Under the pieces are notes generated by a model, which saw only the letters and a list, made by a program, of their open reading frames with translations, had not been told where the DNA came from and ran no database searches. From positions 372,001 to 436,000 of the forward strand of contig LATX02000013.1 in assembly GCA_001466705.2 (NCBI GenBank): DNA of 64,000 nucleotides, given 5' to 3'. Position numbers and translations under genes: made by a program. This DNA comes from Moniliophthora roreri (Eukaryota > Basidiomycota > Agaricomycetes > Agaricales > Marasmiaceae). Shown here one piece after another: positions 14,032-25,257 of this stretch (position 1 is the first letter of the stretch; the number at the start of each line of letters is the position of its first letter).

Positions 14032-16483
14032 CGAGCGTCGGACCTCGGGGTCACTGGCAGTGTATCCCACTACCGAGGTTGGAAGAGACCTATGATGAGG
14101 GAGGGAAGGAAGATCTCGGAAGTAAAAAGCAGGGTCAATCGCATGCCGCTCCAAGGATATGATGTAGTCCCCGTGTTCTGAGGAAGGAAAAAATTTGCCG
14201 GCGGTCTTGTCATGCAGAACTTTGCCGAACTGTGTACCTTGCTTCCGTTTGCAAATTCAGGAAGAATCCATGTGCTACAGGAACAGGCAAGCTGAGCCAA
14301 TAAGCCTCAGGACCTTTGAGCTTTGCGACTGGACTTGGGTGTCGAAAACGATTAACGCTAGCTCAGCCCTGCTCAGCCCAAGTAGCTAGGAAATACCAAT
14401 CAAAATGGAGCTAAGTAAAACCATCAACCCCGCGGTCCGCCTTCACTTGGCAATCCGCTCTCTGGACTCATATCCTAACGCCTCTCTACTCAGATACGCT
14501 GATACAGCACTTATCCTCTCAAAAATCGTTTGAAGTGGACATGATAGTTGGGTAGTAAGTACGTGCTACATTTAACAATCAGGATTACATTGAGCTAGGA
14601 ACAGCGCCCATAGGAGGACCGTCGGAGGTTACAAGCGAAGCGAGTCCAAGAAAAAAAAAGTACTCTTTGGTCCCCCGATAATGGGTGTTTTTCGTCAAGT
14701 AAACCGTTCCGGAGCCACTAGAGTTCGGAAGCCAAGATATCGTTGGTACTGGAAGGCTGCCACGTACACAGCACAACACGTCTTCCGCTGAAGGCAGGAG
14801 ATCGTAATCAGGTCCGCCGCCGTTCAAATGGTGCGTCTTTGGTCCGTCCCGACTTGAAGCAAAAAGGGGCAGCTCTAATGGTTAAGCGGCCCTTTCACAT
14901 TGAAAGCATTTTGTCCATTTTTGTCAGAATAAGTGGCAAGACGGCGGTTGAGTGTTCCAATATTATGAACAGTCGCACCGTCGGAGAATCTTTAGGTAAA
15001 AACAGTGCGCCAAGATCTTGATAACTTTATATGAGATATGAGGAGTTTGTGCGCGATGGGCAATGGCAGATAGACCTTGCGGAGGCTGAACCGGGTAACG
15101 CGTCAGTCAACGGAGTGAGAGGTCGAATTTATGGGGTACATTAAATGGAGATAGGCAGGATTTTCCGTATGCATCTGGATGAATAGGAGGGGATAAACGA
15201 TGAGATGTCTCTGAGCTCCCAAAGTGATACCTAAAAGCCCACACAACAGGAAGGATTTCGTCGTGCTGGAAAATGACAAATAGGAAGGCTGCCCGAGATG
15301 CTACCAACAGTACAACTCTGAAAGTGCGGTTACTCACCTGTATTACTACGTTTCTGCCACCCCGCAAGCTATTCGGATTCCAACAATTCCAGCGCCATCT
15401 TCTCGACCCTGTTTCTGCACATCGGCCTTCATTCCGTTTTTTATTACTCGAGTGAGCCTAGTTCATGGACGGTGGCACTTGCTCGCGTTTCGGGTTATTT
15501 CTATCCAAGGGACTTTTTCAAGAATTGGCGTGAGATGCGTTACTGGCAATAGTCGTAGAAGTCAAGTTTGCTACGTTAGTGAGACGACGAGTGCTGGATG
15601 GGCCAAGGACGATGAAAGCGGTGCGAGTAATAATGTAATTGTAGATGAATATCAATGTTGTTGTCAGGGCTCGAGTAAAATGGTGTCGGGCCCTGGAGGC
15701 TGGGCAATCATGTTGCCTCTCATATGCGTTTATTCGCGTGAACCGTGGGCACTGATATCCAGGCCTGTCGATCTTTGGTTTTATGACGCGTCAGCGACCC
15801 TCTAATTCGGCCAGGTCTGCCGGTCTGCCTTTGGTCCCTCGGTACGGGGGTGCAATAGAAATAGATTCAGTATCTTCTCGAACATACCTAAGATGTAGAT
15901 GTGTGATCAGCACAGCGTCAACCGTTGGCGAAGGGATTAGCACACACACCTCCATGTAAACCATCATGATTGCTGATGGTGTCGTTGCGACGAGAGTGAA
16001 ACACAAGGGTCCCGCGTGAAAATTTCCGCATGTATTACTGAGGCGAGTTTGGGCCGATTTCTTTCCTTTTGCTGAGAAGACTCTCAAACTTGAAGCTACA
16101 CGAGCTTCAATGGTATCGAGCTGGGGGATCATGGAGGACATCAGGCCTTCGAGGGAGCGAGGGAGTTGATCATGAGAAGGTGTGGGAATGTGACAGTACT
16201 TGTGACAGTACTTGTGACAGATCCTATTGTGCTGTCTTTTGATCGCGTCCCGCATGGTCGATCGAGGGTGGAGTTGAATATAAAATAAATGCCAGCTACT
16301 GCTTTCTCTTGTTTCCTCATCTTCCTTCCTTTCACTCTTCCCTTTCAACCTTTTTTCGACTGAGTCGTCCCGGACCTTGCTTGAAGCAGGCCTCATCGTA
16401 CACTCTTTCTTTCAAAGTCCGCCAGTACTTTTTTTATCATCCAGTTTCTTCATCGCCTTTCGACCTCAAAACCAACTAAAGAC
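14032..16483. other. 2.4-kb gene-poor stretch
   Basis: I find no supported gene. Several open frames (for example 14743-15021 plus, and 15791-16396 minus at 201 codons) lack motifs, introns or family resemblance, and the last covers the promoter of the gene at 16484. A palindrome TGACGCGTCA is at 15784-15793 and a second ACGCGT at 15098-15103. Three blocks starting TTTGGTCC (near 14667, 14848 and 15832) may be remnants of an old repeat. Confidence 0.45.
16189..16220. repeat. 12-bp tandem repeat, 2.7 copies
   Basis: The unit TGTGACAGTACT is repeated at 16189-16200 and 16201-16212, then partly at 16213-16220. It lies about 270 bp upstream of the start at 16484, just before a TATA-like stretch (near 16275-16287). 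Confidence 0.8.
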
Positions 16484-17512
16484 ATGAAGTTCACGACTGC
16501 TTTCATCGCTGCATCTGCATTTGTTGCTTCTATCTCTGCGGTACCAGTCCGACGGGATGTCGACCCTGCTTTAGTCCCAGAGTTTGGCCTCTCATCAGGC
16601 TTAAATCCCACTGGGACTGGTGATTGTGATGGTATCAACGGCCCTAACGGCCAGCCTATTAAGATCCCATGCGCATGCCCACCGGAACGCGGAGCCTTCT
16701 TACAGGTGAGGCATCAATCTAATGTTTTGTTGTCGTGGCTCACCATGTCGTATCACAGAGCCTTAACGCCAACGTTAACGCCGGACGTGCAGTTAACAAC
16801 CCCGGAGTTCCTGTCTCCTTCCCTACAGACAACTCCAAGGAATCACAGATCGCTCGTATACAAGCTGCTTTGGTTACCTTACAGAACCTTAACGGTCCTG
16901 GTGTTGGTTGCCCGGCTGCCTCCACTACCTTACTCGCACAGCAGAAGGCTATTCAGGATGGCACTGCTCCTCCTCCCCCAGCAGCACCTCCAGCAGCACC
17001 CCCCGCCGCTCCTGCTCCTCCACCACCACCTCCAGCAAACGGTGGTGTAGACCCTGCACTCGTTCCTGACTTTGGCCATCAGGCTGGTCTCAACCCGACT
17101 GGTACTGGCGACTGCGACGGTATCCCAGGACCTGATGGAAAGCCTATCAAGGTTCCATGTGCATGCCCTCCTGACAGGAACTCATTCATCCAGGTTAGTA
17201 CCGGGCAGTACACGCGTCGGAACGCATCTTTGATCCATATTGCTTTCTTTTGTAGTCTCTCAGCGCAAACGTAGCTGCTGGACATGCAGTCAACAACCCA
17301 TCAGTTGCCTTATCATTCCCCACTGGTAACTCGAACGCAGACAAGGCTGCACGTATCAACGCTTCCCTCATCACCCTGCAGAACTTGAGAGGTCCTGGCG
17401 TTGGATGCCCCGCTGCGTCGACGACTCTTCTGGTGCGTTCTTAGACTTGGCATTCGCGTTTCCTCACTGATGGCGTTTCCATGCACAGGCCCAACTTAAG
17501 GCTGTCCAGTGA
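16484..17512 (+). CDS. Secreted protein with two internally duplicated domains
   Basis: Exons 16484-16705, 16759-17193, 17256-17432 and 17489-17512 give 285 residues. A signal peptide (MKFTTAFIAASAFVASISA) is followed by VPVRR, a possible Kex2-type site. Then come two copies of a domain of roughly 110 residues: VDPALVPEFG..GLNPTGTGDCDG..PCACPP..SLNANV..AVNNP..GPGVGCPAASTTLL. They are separated by a Pro/Ala linker near residues 162-185. Each copy has an intron at the same place (before SLxANV), so the domain was duplicated with its intron. Conserved cysteines (CDG, CAC, VGC) suggest a disulfide-bonded extracellular domain. I recall similar uncharacterised proteins in Agaricomycetes; the function is unknown. 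A TATA-like AATATAAAATA lies about 200 bp upstream. Confidence 0.85.
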
Positions 17513-17771
17513 TCTCCTTTCAATCTAAGAGATCATCATTGACGAAAGCTGCGGATAGCAAAGAAAAGCAATGATGCCCGTCCCGATGAATGTTGGTTTT
17601 GAAACTTGGAACATATTGGATGATACCCGCCATGCTTGCGTGGCGCGCGCTCGTTTGTACATACTCACCACTGTCTTTGAATTGAATACACGAAGGGTTG
17701 GATGGTTGATCAATCGTATTCGATGCCGCTAGCCGGGTGGATGATACCAATGCATATCTACGTGTGGTCTG

Positions 17772-19139
17772 TTAATCGATGACCTGAGACAACTGGAACG
17801 TGTTCCAAAAGTAGTAGGAAGCGAGTACTCGTACAATTCCGCGCCGAGTACAGCAAGGTGCAAGCTGTTCGAGCTCCTTGACCCTTTCCTCCATCTCAAT
17901 ATGAGGCTTGGATCCTGGCCGCACCCAATCACCTCGAGTCGGACTCCAACCGGCCTCAAGTAAATCTTCCTTCTTGAAATAACCCCTTATTGTAATCCTG
18001 ACTTGCTTCAGAGAGTCAAAAAGCGCATAACTTTCCACCATCTTATCTAGACTCTGGATCCTTGACTTGGTAGTGTATCCACCGACCTCCAAAATCAAGC
18101 CCGTTATCTTACTTGCCACCGATGGATCTTTGAGAGGACTATCCGACTCAAAGATTCCACTGAGAAAGCAACCAACTTCCTCGAGGCTTCCCTTGAAAAC
18201 CCATTCTGGGATTTTAGATGCGACAATGGCTCTCTCAAGTGCAAGACAGCTACTGGGCTCCAGGGACAACCCAAAACGGATCGTGCACAGCTTGAGCGCA
18301 CCATTCATCACAGATGCACTACCGGTCAAGAACTTTTCGAGGTTGAAATCGAGTCGTTCCTCGATGCCAACAGAGAGCTCTCTCAGGGTCTGGCAATGCC
18401 TGAACCGAATGAAAGGCCATTTGGAGGCCCGGTCCCAGCTGTTGTAAATATGCAGACGCCGAAACGTATTGGGAAGAGTAGGGAAGATATGCGAATCGTC
18501 TTGACGGGGATATTTGAATGAAACACCTCGGAGAGTCAGGAACTCGAGGCATTCAAATGCATCCATCAACCTGCAAAACTCCTCTATCACATTCAAGCAG
18601 GCTGTGGATAGAGTAAGTGTCCTGACCCGCCGAAGGATAGTAGATTTTGGGATTTCTGCAAACAGTGCCCAAAAGTGATTGAAGAAGACGTAGTTGTACT
18701 TGAGATGATCGACGTTCCAAAGTACGTGGTCCGCCATTGTGCGGGCAGTCTGAGTCTCGGCGTCGGAGTGTGATGCATTGGGTGAAGGAGCGGGGCTGCA
18801 AAGCCATTGGAGAAAGGTATTCAAGAGCGGCCCGCTGATTCCACCGTCGATTCCAATTGTCCGAATCCCTGCAGCAGGAATGGTTGAATGTGTGTCTGCA
18901 CACAGTCGCATAAAGTCTGTCATCTTGGATGATGTGGATCCTTGGCCTGGTCCGGGTCCATTTTTGTCGCGATCTAAAGTCACCTCGCTGAAGAGATGTT
19001 GACGAGCGCGAGGACTCCAAGTTCTAGAGACCAAGGAAGAGGCTTTAAGCGATGCTTGATCCCCCCTTAAGTTGTCCAGAATATGTTCTATTAGTTCAAG
19101 GGGTACTCTGCTTCGCGAGTTGCTTTGACTTTGGACCAT
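17772..19139 (-). CDS. F-box-like protein, probable SCF substrate adaptor
   Basis: This is a single-exon gene of 455 residues. The N-terminus reads VPLELIEHILDNLRGD, then SLVSRTWSPRARQHLF, the usual F-box form in Agaricomycete families. F-box proteins bind Skp1 and present substrates to an SCF ubiquitin ligase. The remainder carries leucine-rich stretches (FECLEFLTLRGVSF, LRELSVGIEE) compatible with irregular LRRs. The start at 19139 (MVQSQSNS) was chosen over one at 19202 because a TATATAAAG element sits at 19185-19193, only about 46 bp upstream. The upstream ATG would lie before that promoter. A broken relative lies at 30723-31902. Confidence 0.82.
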   Translation of the reverse strand: MVQSQSNSRSRVPLELIEHILDNLRGDQASLKASSLVSRTWSPRARQHLFSEVTLDRDKNGPGPGQGSTSSKMTDFMRLCADTHSTIPAAGIRTIGIDGGISGPLLNTFLQWLCSPAPSPNASHSDAETQTARTMADHVLWNVDHLKYNYVFFNHFWALFAEIPKSTILRRVRTLTLSTACLNVIEEFCRLMDAFECLEFLTLRGVSFKYPRQDDSHIFPTLPNTFRRLHIYNSWDRASKWPFIRFRHCQTLRELSVGIEERLDFNLEKFLTGSASVMNGALKLCTIRFGLSLEPSSCLALERAIVASKIPEWVFKGSLEEVGCFLSGIFESDSPLKDPSVASKITGLILEVGGYTTKSRIQSLDKMVESYALFDSLKQVRITIRGYFKKEDLLEAGWSPTRGDWVRPGSKPHIEMEERVKELEQLAPCCTRRGIVRVLASYYFWNTFQLSQVID

Positions 19140-19184
19140 TCTACCAAGCGTAAGTGAGCAATCTGTGGGAAAAGGGGCAGGAAG

Positions 19185-19193
19185 CTTTATATA
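19185..19193 (-). promoter_or_regulatory. TATA box of the F-box gene
   Basis: On the minus strand the sequence reads TATATAAAG, about 46 bp before the ATG at 19139. It decides the choice of start codon. Confidence 0.6.
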
Positions 19194-20843
19194 CCTGATC
19201 AATTAGGTCAAAATGTTCAGGAGCAATAAAAAATCTGGGTATCAGAGACTGAGAGTTGCGAATAGGAAATGTTTACTATGAGGGTCTCGGACAAGATTTA
19301 AGTACGTGATGATCAGAGAGCGCTGTCCGCGGCGCAGCCTTTGGAATATCGGCGTGACCCTGGTTGCGTGGAATATAATAATATGCTCAGATTGGTCTTC
19401 CTTTTCTAGCGCACAATTCTTTCAAATGATTGAATAAATGAAGTATCGTTTTCAGGTCGGAGAATTCAGCAGTAGTGAGGTGAGGATAAACTGTGTTCTC
19501 ATTCATGGTTCTGCCATACAGATTGCATGTCAATATACGATGTAATGTTTTCAGGAGCACTTCGTTCCAGTAGTTATCTGCAGGAGAAGGATAGGTTGTT
19601 AGCGAGCTTGTTGGGCGTAAGGAAAGAAATTGGACAGGATCAGAAGGCTAGGTAAAGGTTTGTCGGCATACTGAAGCGGCGGTGTCTAGTCGCCTCTTGG
19701 AAACACGGACCATAGCAAAAATCATCACAATAAAGGAGAGGAAATGAGGAAACAGATGAATGCTCACCGAGTGAAACGAAAGGATAAGTGGTCGAGGTCA
19801 AGGTCGCCAAAGGTTAAAAAAAAAAAAAAAAAAGATTATACGCGGTGACGGAGTCTGAATATTTAGACGCCGACAAGCGCCGGTCTCTTCAGAAATTTTT
19901 TCAGAAACCGTCGAAAATGTTCTTCAGGATCCGTCTGAAGCTTTCTGCATGGAGAAGGCCTCGGTATCACAGAATTACCGAGTGGATGGTAGATTCCTAG
20001 TCGTACAGTAAGTAAAGAGTGGAAGACTTGGGCGCTGATGCATTGATGGTTTGTCGATGTTATGAATTCAACCAGATGCTGTGTGCTACGGAGGTAGATG
20101 CTTCAACTTGCACCCGAAATATTACACTCCCGTAGTCCGAACAATCTACATGGGCCAAAGCTGATAGGCGTTCGGTGTTTATAAGGTATCTCAAGATTCC
20201 TGACTTCAATTACCTGTTTCATCCCAGGAATCTTCGGTGTCTTCGGTCGCTAACCATTCAGTCGTCTCTCCTCGGATATCTCGAGAAGGACTTGTTGCAG
20301 AAGTCTCATTTTGGGCATAGATTGGTTTGCACCTCAAAGCTAAAGAACTGCAGACTACTACGGCATCCTCACTTCATTCCCAGGGGTTCCGACACACTAA
20401 AGATAGGTTATGAGAATACACTTCTCGGCTTTTCGCGAGACTGGCGTTACTCAGGCTATGCATATACGCAATCCATTGCAGGTGAAGGCGTCTCCTGTCA
20501 TGAGAATGCCGTCGGAGTGCGGTGAAAGCTGCCGCCATCAGGCATTGACCACCAATGCTGTGAAAGGCCGAGCCAACACCCTGCATCCTTCCTTTTCGTC
20601 CCCGAGACGAAGATTGCAGTGTCAAACGAACTTGACCCTTAAGGTTGAATAAGAAATCAAGAGGTCTGCTTATGAGTTTGAGATATCCAGCCTCGCCTCA
20701 AAGTTTGCCACCGGTTACCAAATGGCCGGATGAGCCGATTTCCTTTTGCAATTGACGTCAGTCTCTTAGTCACCTCTTCAAGTCAGCGTTCACTTCGCTA
20801 TGGGTTTCACTATTCCTGTCCATTTGCTTTTCATCACTCAACG
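19194..20843. other. Gene-poor stretch
   Basis: No supported gene over about 1.6 kb. There is a poly-A run near 19818-19834. An open frame at 20175-20525 has no family resemblance and no clear promoter. The final 100 bp should contain the promoter of the MDR gene. Confidence 0.45.
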
Positions 20844-22293
20844 ATGCGTGCAATCTTAATCAAGAATGAAAGGGGTCCCATTGAAAACTTGTACTTAGGA
20901 GAAACAGCGGATCCCATTCTTGGAGCTGGCGAAGTCATGGTCAAGGTACGACATCAGTACCCGAAATTGAAGTTGAAAGCCTTTCGATTAACACATCAAA
21001 CCCATAAGATTAAAGCTTTTGGACTAAATCGCATGGACATCATGCAACGCGAAGGAATGTATCCTATTCCTCCTGGAGCCTCCGAAATTTTGGGTGTCGA
21101 ATTTTCTGGGTATATCTCTTCCATCGGCGAAGGCGTAACGGAGTGGAACGTGAATGACGAAGTTCTTGGACTTGCTGCAGGTGTACGTCAAATGCTTCTA
21201 TCGCGAACAATGGAACATGTTGTCGAAAGCATCTTTAGGGGGCATATGCCGAGCTCATCGCTGTTCCTGCCACACATTTGATTCCAAAACCACAATATCT
21301 GTCTTGGAACGAAGCAGCGAGCATCCCTGAGGTATTCTTGACGGGTGAGAGTCAGTGACTCGCTACCAATCATATGTGCTCACATTAATCGTAGCATATC
21401 AGGCTATTGCTTTATACGGCGAGGTTGCTAAGGGTGAGAACGTTCTCATACACGCCGCTGCATCTGGAGTTGGTATAGCAGCCGTTCAGTTGGCGCGAAT
21501 TAAGGGCGCGTGGGTAATTTCTATTCGGCGTCATATGGCCCTGCATCATACATATCGGGTTCTAGGAAAAACGTCGTCGCCACGGCATCAAAAAAAGAAA
21601 AATTGGATTGGCTCCTATCTATTGCGAATGGCGCTACACATGGAGTGAATTACAAAACGCAAGACTTTGCGCGAGAAGTTGGTGCTATCACGGAAAACAA
21701 AGGTGTCAATGTCGTTGTCGATTTCGTTGGACAAAGCCATTGGAAGAAGAACATACAGTCGCTTGCCCGTGATGGTCGCATGGTTATGTTAGCTACCTTG
21801 AGTGGTTCGTCCAGGACTTGAATTCTTGCCATTCGGCTTATCAACTATTATTTCAGGCTTCAAGGTCGAAGAGTTCGACCTTAGAGAAATACTGTACAAG
21901 CGTTTGCGTATACAAGGCTCTACTCTTCGTTCACGTTCCGTCGAGTATCAAGCTGACCTCGTGAAACGGTATACATTTTCCCCCTGCATAGCGCTACCAA
22001 GTCTTATTAGTACCTTGTGTAGGTTCCAATCCGAAATACTTCCAAATATCACAGGAAAGGATGGTAATGGCACTGTGAAAACTTATATTCATAAGGTTTT
22101 ACATTTCTCGAACATGTCAACTTTACCACCACTTACGTACCCTTTGCCCAGATCTATTCATGGAAGGATATTCAGTCCGCACACCGCGAAATGGAGGGCG
22201 ATAATAACATGTAAGTTTCCGTTTATGGTATCGTGTCAGGATGCCTAAACTGCCGGACATCATAGCGGGAAAATAATCTGTGAAGTGGACTGA
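20844..22293 (+). CDS. Zinc-independent MDR, quinone oxidoreductase (PIG3-like)
   Basis: Nine exons: 20844-20945, 21009-21182, 21239-21344, 21395-21509, 21566-21804, 21857-21968, 22023-22095, 22152-22210 and 22266-22293, together 335 residues in frame. The enzyme should reduce quinones or enones with NADPH. Visible features are the N-terminal catalytic domain (GLNRMDIMQREG, PGASEILGVEFSG), EAASIPEVFLTAYQA, the nucleotide site HAAASGVGIAAVQLA (the AxxGxxG pattern of quinone reductases), GVNVVVDFVGQSHW, and the end REMEGDN..GKIICEVD. No zinc-binding cysteine cluster is present, as expected for this subfamily. Intron 4 was placed by using GTGGGT so that KGA joins KNVVATAS. All joins keep the frame. 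Confidence 0.9.
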
Positions 22294-24340
22294 AGTTTCC
22301 TGAATGTTCTTGTACGATACTGGAAGACGTATACGCTGAATCAATCTAACAGTATAACAAGTAAACCGGAAAGTATGGTAAGCGCGATTCGTCGTTGCCA
22401 GATGAATACTGCATATCTGACCGTGTAATCAGTAAAGCAGTCAGAATAACATCTCAACTCACATGAGGCTGCATGCGCACTGGCCTCGAATCTCATCTGC
22501 GAGCATTCCGCAGTCTAGCACCACTGCGATGCTTTGCCATCGGATCACAGGCTGCTTCGACGCCCCTTAGCCCCTTGGCACGCGTTGAAGGCCTTTTAGG
22601 GCACATCCAAGCAAGGTTATAGCTACCCATTCTCAAACGTCCTTCGGGCGAGATGCGTAAGTCGTTTTACCAGATCACCACGTGTTTGGAAGCTCTCGGA
22701 TTTAGGAGATACATCTTGTTATTGGCTGTTCTATCTACGAAATCGTGATGCCCTTAACCCAAAGGTCTTTCTGGATGCAGCGTTCTTTGCTCCGATTTCC
22801 TCTCTCAGATGATTATCTCAACACGTGTACCAATCTCCATTGTCCTTCCTGCGCGGACGATTACTATGGGTGCGTGAGCCCCAATTCTTGTGTCACTCTC
22901 GCTAAACATGTCACACTTCAGAGAAGCCATCAGACTAAACTGTATGCGGATCGAGCTTTTGACGGTCGTGTATTGTATGCTGAATTCTAACACTCCCCCT
23001 ATCCGTGATCGTCAACGAACGCGTTCTCTTCACGCAAAAGGCAAGTAGCTAGGATGGGCTAATTTGTAGATCCTCCTATCCTTTCCGACGTCCTCGCAAC
23101 GGAGGAAACGGGCATACCAGAGAGAGTAGCTTGGCCTTTCACTAAACGCTGTTGGACCGCCTGGTGTCGCGAAGGCTTTTTCAGACCTCAAACCTATTGG
23201 AAGACACCTCGTTGATAAAGCCTGCAGTCCCAAGCTACAGGTCAGTCGGAAATAACAAGCGTCGTTCCGCAAAATTCCTCAATGACCCTACAGCTCCTTC
23301 TGGAATCGCATTTACGTCACCTTGATTTTCGTATACCAGAAGAGAACAAGGTGTTGTATTTTATCTCGGTGGCACGACAGTTTGCCAGTATTGACACCGG
23401 AATGATTGAAGTTGTCTCTACATCGAGGAACACGGCCTTCGCCAGGCCAACTTCAGGGCCGCTGCGAGCCTCATAGTATCGAGTACGCCGTCGCAACTGA
23501 ACATTCCTGGAATAGAACCTTTGACTGAAAATCGGGTGCCGCAGTCTTTAAAATCTGATCGGAGTACATCACCGCCCGTGGGCCGTATGATTCAGCATAT
23601 ACTGATTTCATGACCAGGTGAGCTGCCCATGCTTGGGGTATGTACAAACCCCAACGCTAACGTCCAAGTGGTGTTCTAGGTCGCTTCCTCGCATCAAAGT
23701 CCGGGCGCTCAAGGGGAGCATCCGTCGAAATCAGATTAAATTTGAGATACTTCTAGTCGGCGCTCTCGGTTCGAGGCCTAACCCGGTTAAACCCGTTTAA
23801 GGCATCACATACTAAAGGACTCCGGAGCTTTAGAAAATTGGTTCAAGGGATGGCGACGTGGCCGAAATGTTAGAGCTAACCTCACCTGGATCAGGAATAG
23901 CGCATTTATTATATTGCACCAGGATCAGGGCACGCATAGCGTCCTAATAGCATAATCCGTTTCAGCCGGTTCTACATCATGAAGAAATAGTGCAGTGCTC
24001 CAACATGCACTCCCATTCTCCTTCAAGCTGTTGACCGGAAAGAAAATGGGCAAGGCACCAAGAAAATGCAGTGTTACTATCACGACATGCAACGATTCGA
24101 AGCCGCCCTGATCGTTGTCTTGATGCTTTTGCCCTCTGTCCCCTCAATAATGACTCCATCAAGCCTGCCGTCAGGGAGAAACATATCAAACTTCTCGTGA
24201 GATTATTACCATTCTTTTTTCCTTTATCAAAGGCCCCGCTAATTCCCTTTTCGAGTCAACGCGTGTCATGCAGTAACGCCCTTCAAGCTTGGCTCGAGAT
24301 ATTCGGACGCTCGGACGCCTAAAATTGCATTCATCCCGTC
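22294..24340. other. 2-kb gene-poor stretch
   Basis: No gene can be supported. The open frames are short and without motifs on either strand. A GGTTCGAGGCC near 23766 resembles a tRNA B-box but has no matching A-box or cloverleaf. Confidence 0.45.
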
Positions 24341-24348
24341 TATATAAG
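24341..24348 (+). promoter_or_regulatory. TATA box upstream of the small gene at 24513
   Basis: TATATAAG is followed by a pyrimidine-rich leader without any ATG until 24513. This is the best evidence that the following short open frame belongs to a transcribed unit. Confidence 0.5.
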
Positions 24349-24512
24349 AGCTGTAAGATTTTCCCGATTTCAACATTCCACTGTCACCTCTATCACTTTG
24401 AAAAGGGCTTTCCCTTCAATTCCTGCCCACCCAGTAATCCTTTCTCTCCCGCTAGGTTCAACTCATACATCGTCCAGTCGCGTCTTCCTCGTCTTCCTCA
24501 TCACATACTACA

Positions 24513-24614
24513 ATGAGCGGACAATCGCAATCTGGAAACGGCAAGCCAGCTGGAGGATCAGGATCGCAGACAGTTCGCGGGGGCGCATCTTCCACAGGGG
24601 CAGTATTCTTTTAG
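24513..24614 (+). pseudogene. Small Gly/Ser-rich protein start, truncated or mis-spliced
   Basis: An ATG behind a good TATA box opens a 33-codon frame starting MSGQSQSGNGKPAGGSGS and ending in TAG. It resembles the start of a small Gly/Ser/Tyr/Asn-rich family common in Agaricomycetes (recalled, not searched). Downstream, 24690-24800 holds Tyr/Asn-rich fragments (RYYAERYNHLSY, SNNFDNYNYW) in another frame interrupted by a stop. I read this as a decayed gene. An intron starting at GTATTC inside the short frame could restore a longer product, but I could not find a join that keeps the family pattern. Confidence 0.35.
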
Positions 24615-25257
24615 AGGGCTGTCGATATAGACGCGTTAAAACACGCACGACTCGACCCATCATCATCATCATCATCCCACAAGTGCCTCGATGCACGTCT
24701 TCGTCATTGCACCATAGACTACGCTACTACGCCGAGCGTTATAATCATCTATCCTACTAGTCGAACAATTTCGACAACTATAATTATTGGTTGGCGCGAG
24801 CCTATGCTTGTGAACGCCGCCATCGCCGTAAATGACTGCCGCGACAGGCCAAAGTCATGTGGAGCAGAGTTGAGGAGGAATGGAAAGAAGCGGGGTCGGT
24901 CATTTCGAATCATTGATATGGGCTTGGTTGACCAACTAATACTGTATTCGCAACTTATTCAGCTATATTTATGGACTGACTCGCATTCTATTGTTATTCT
25001 AATGCTATACAGTTATTTGTATCGACCTCTTTAGTACCGTCTGTCATTCATAATGGATATGTTATTGTTTCCGGTCTACATACGCAGCAAGACAAGATTA
25101 CATACCGATGTTGGATCGTTCCCCGGATATCAAAGTTCTTACATATTCATCACTCGAGGAACAAAATGTAGTATCCCTGAGGTAAGTATGCGTAACGCAG
25201 TGTTTGTTGCCGTGCAAGTTCTATATCACCGGGCAAAAAAAAGTAGGTTTTTCCCGC
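24615..25257. other. Downstream flank without a clear gene
   Basis: Apart from the fragments named in the previous entry, nothing recognisable is seen. The region includes a CAT/ATC simple repeat near 24660-24678. Confidence 0.4.

Noticed and set aside
15791..16396. 201-codon open frame on the minus strand
   Set aside because: It has no recognisable motif or domain, and it overlaps the TATA region and leader of the well-supported gene at 16484. Treated as chance.
18553..19020. Second open frame of 155 codons on the same strand as the F-box gene
   Set aside because: It is an overlapping shadow frame of the F-box coding sequence.
20175..20525. 116-codon plus-strand frame with a leucine-rich look
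   Set aside because: No promoter, intron or relatives recognised; composition alone does not support a gene.
23700..23800. tRNA-like B-box GGTTCGAGGCC
   Set aside because: No A-box, acceptor stem or cloverleaf could be found around it.
24660..24678. CATCATCAT run suggesting a His-rich protein or microsatellite of interest
   Set aside because: It is a short simple repeat outside any supported frame.
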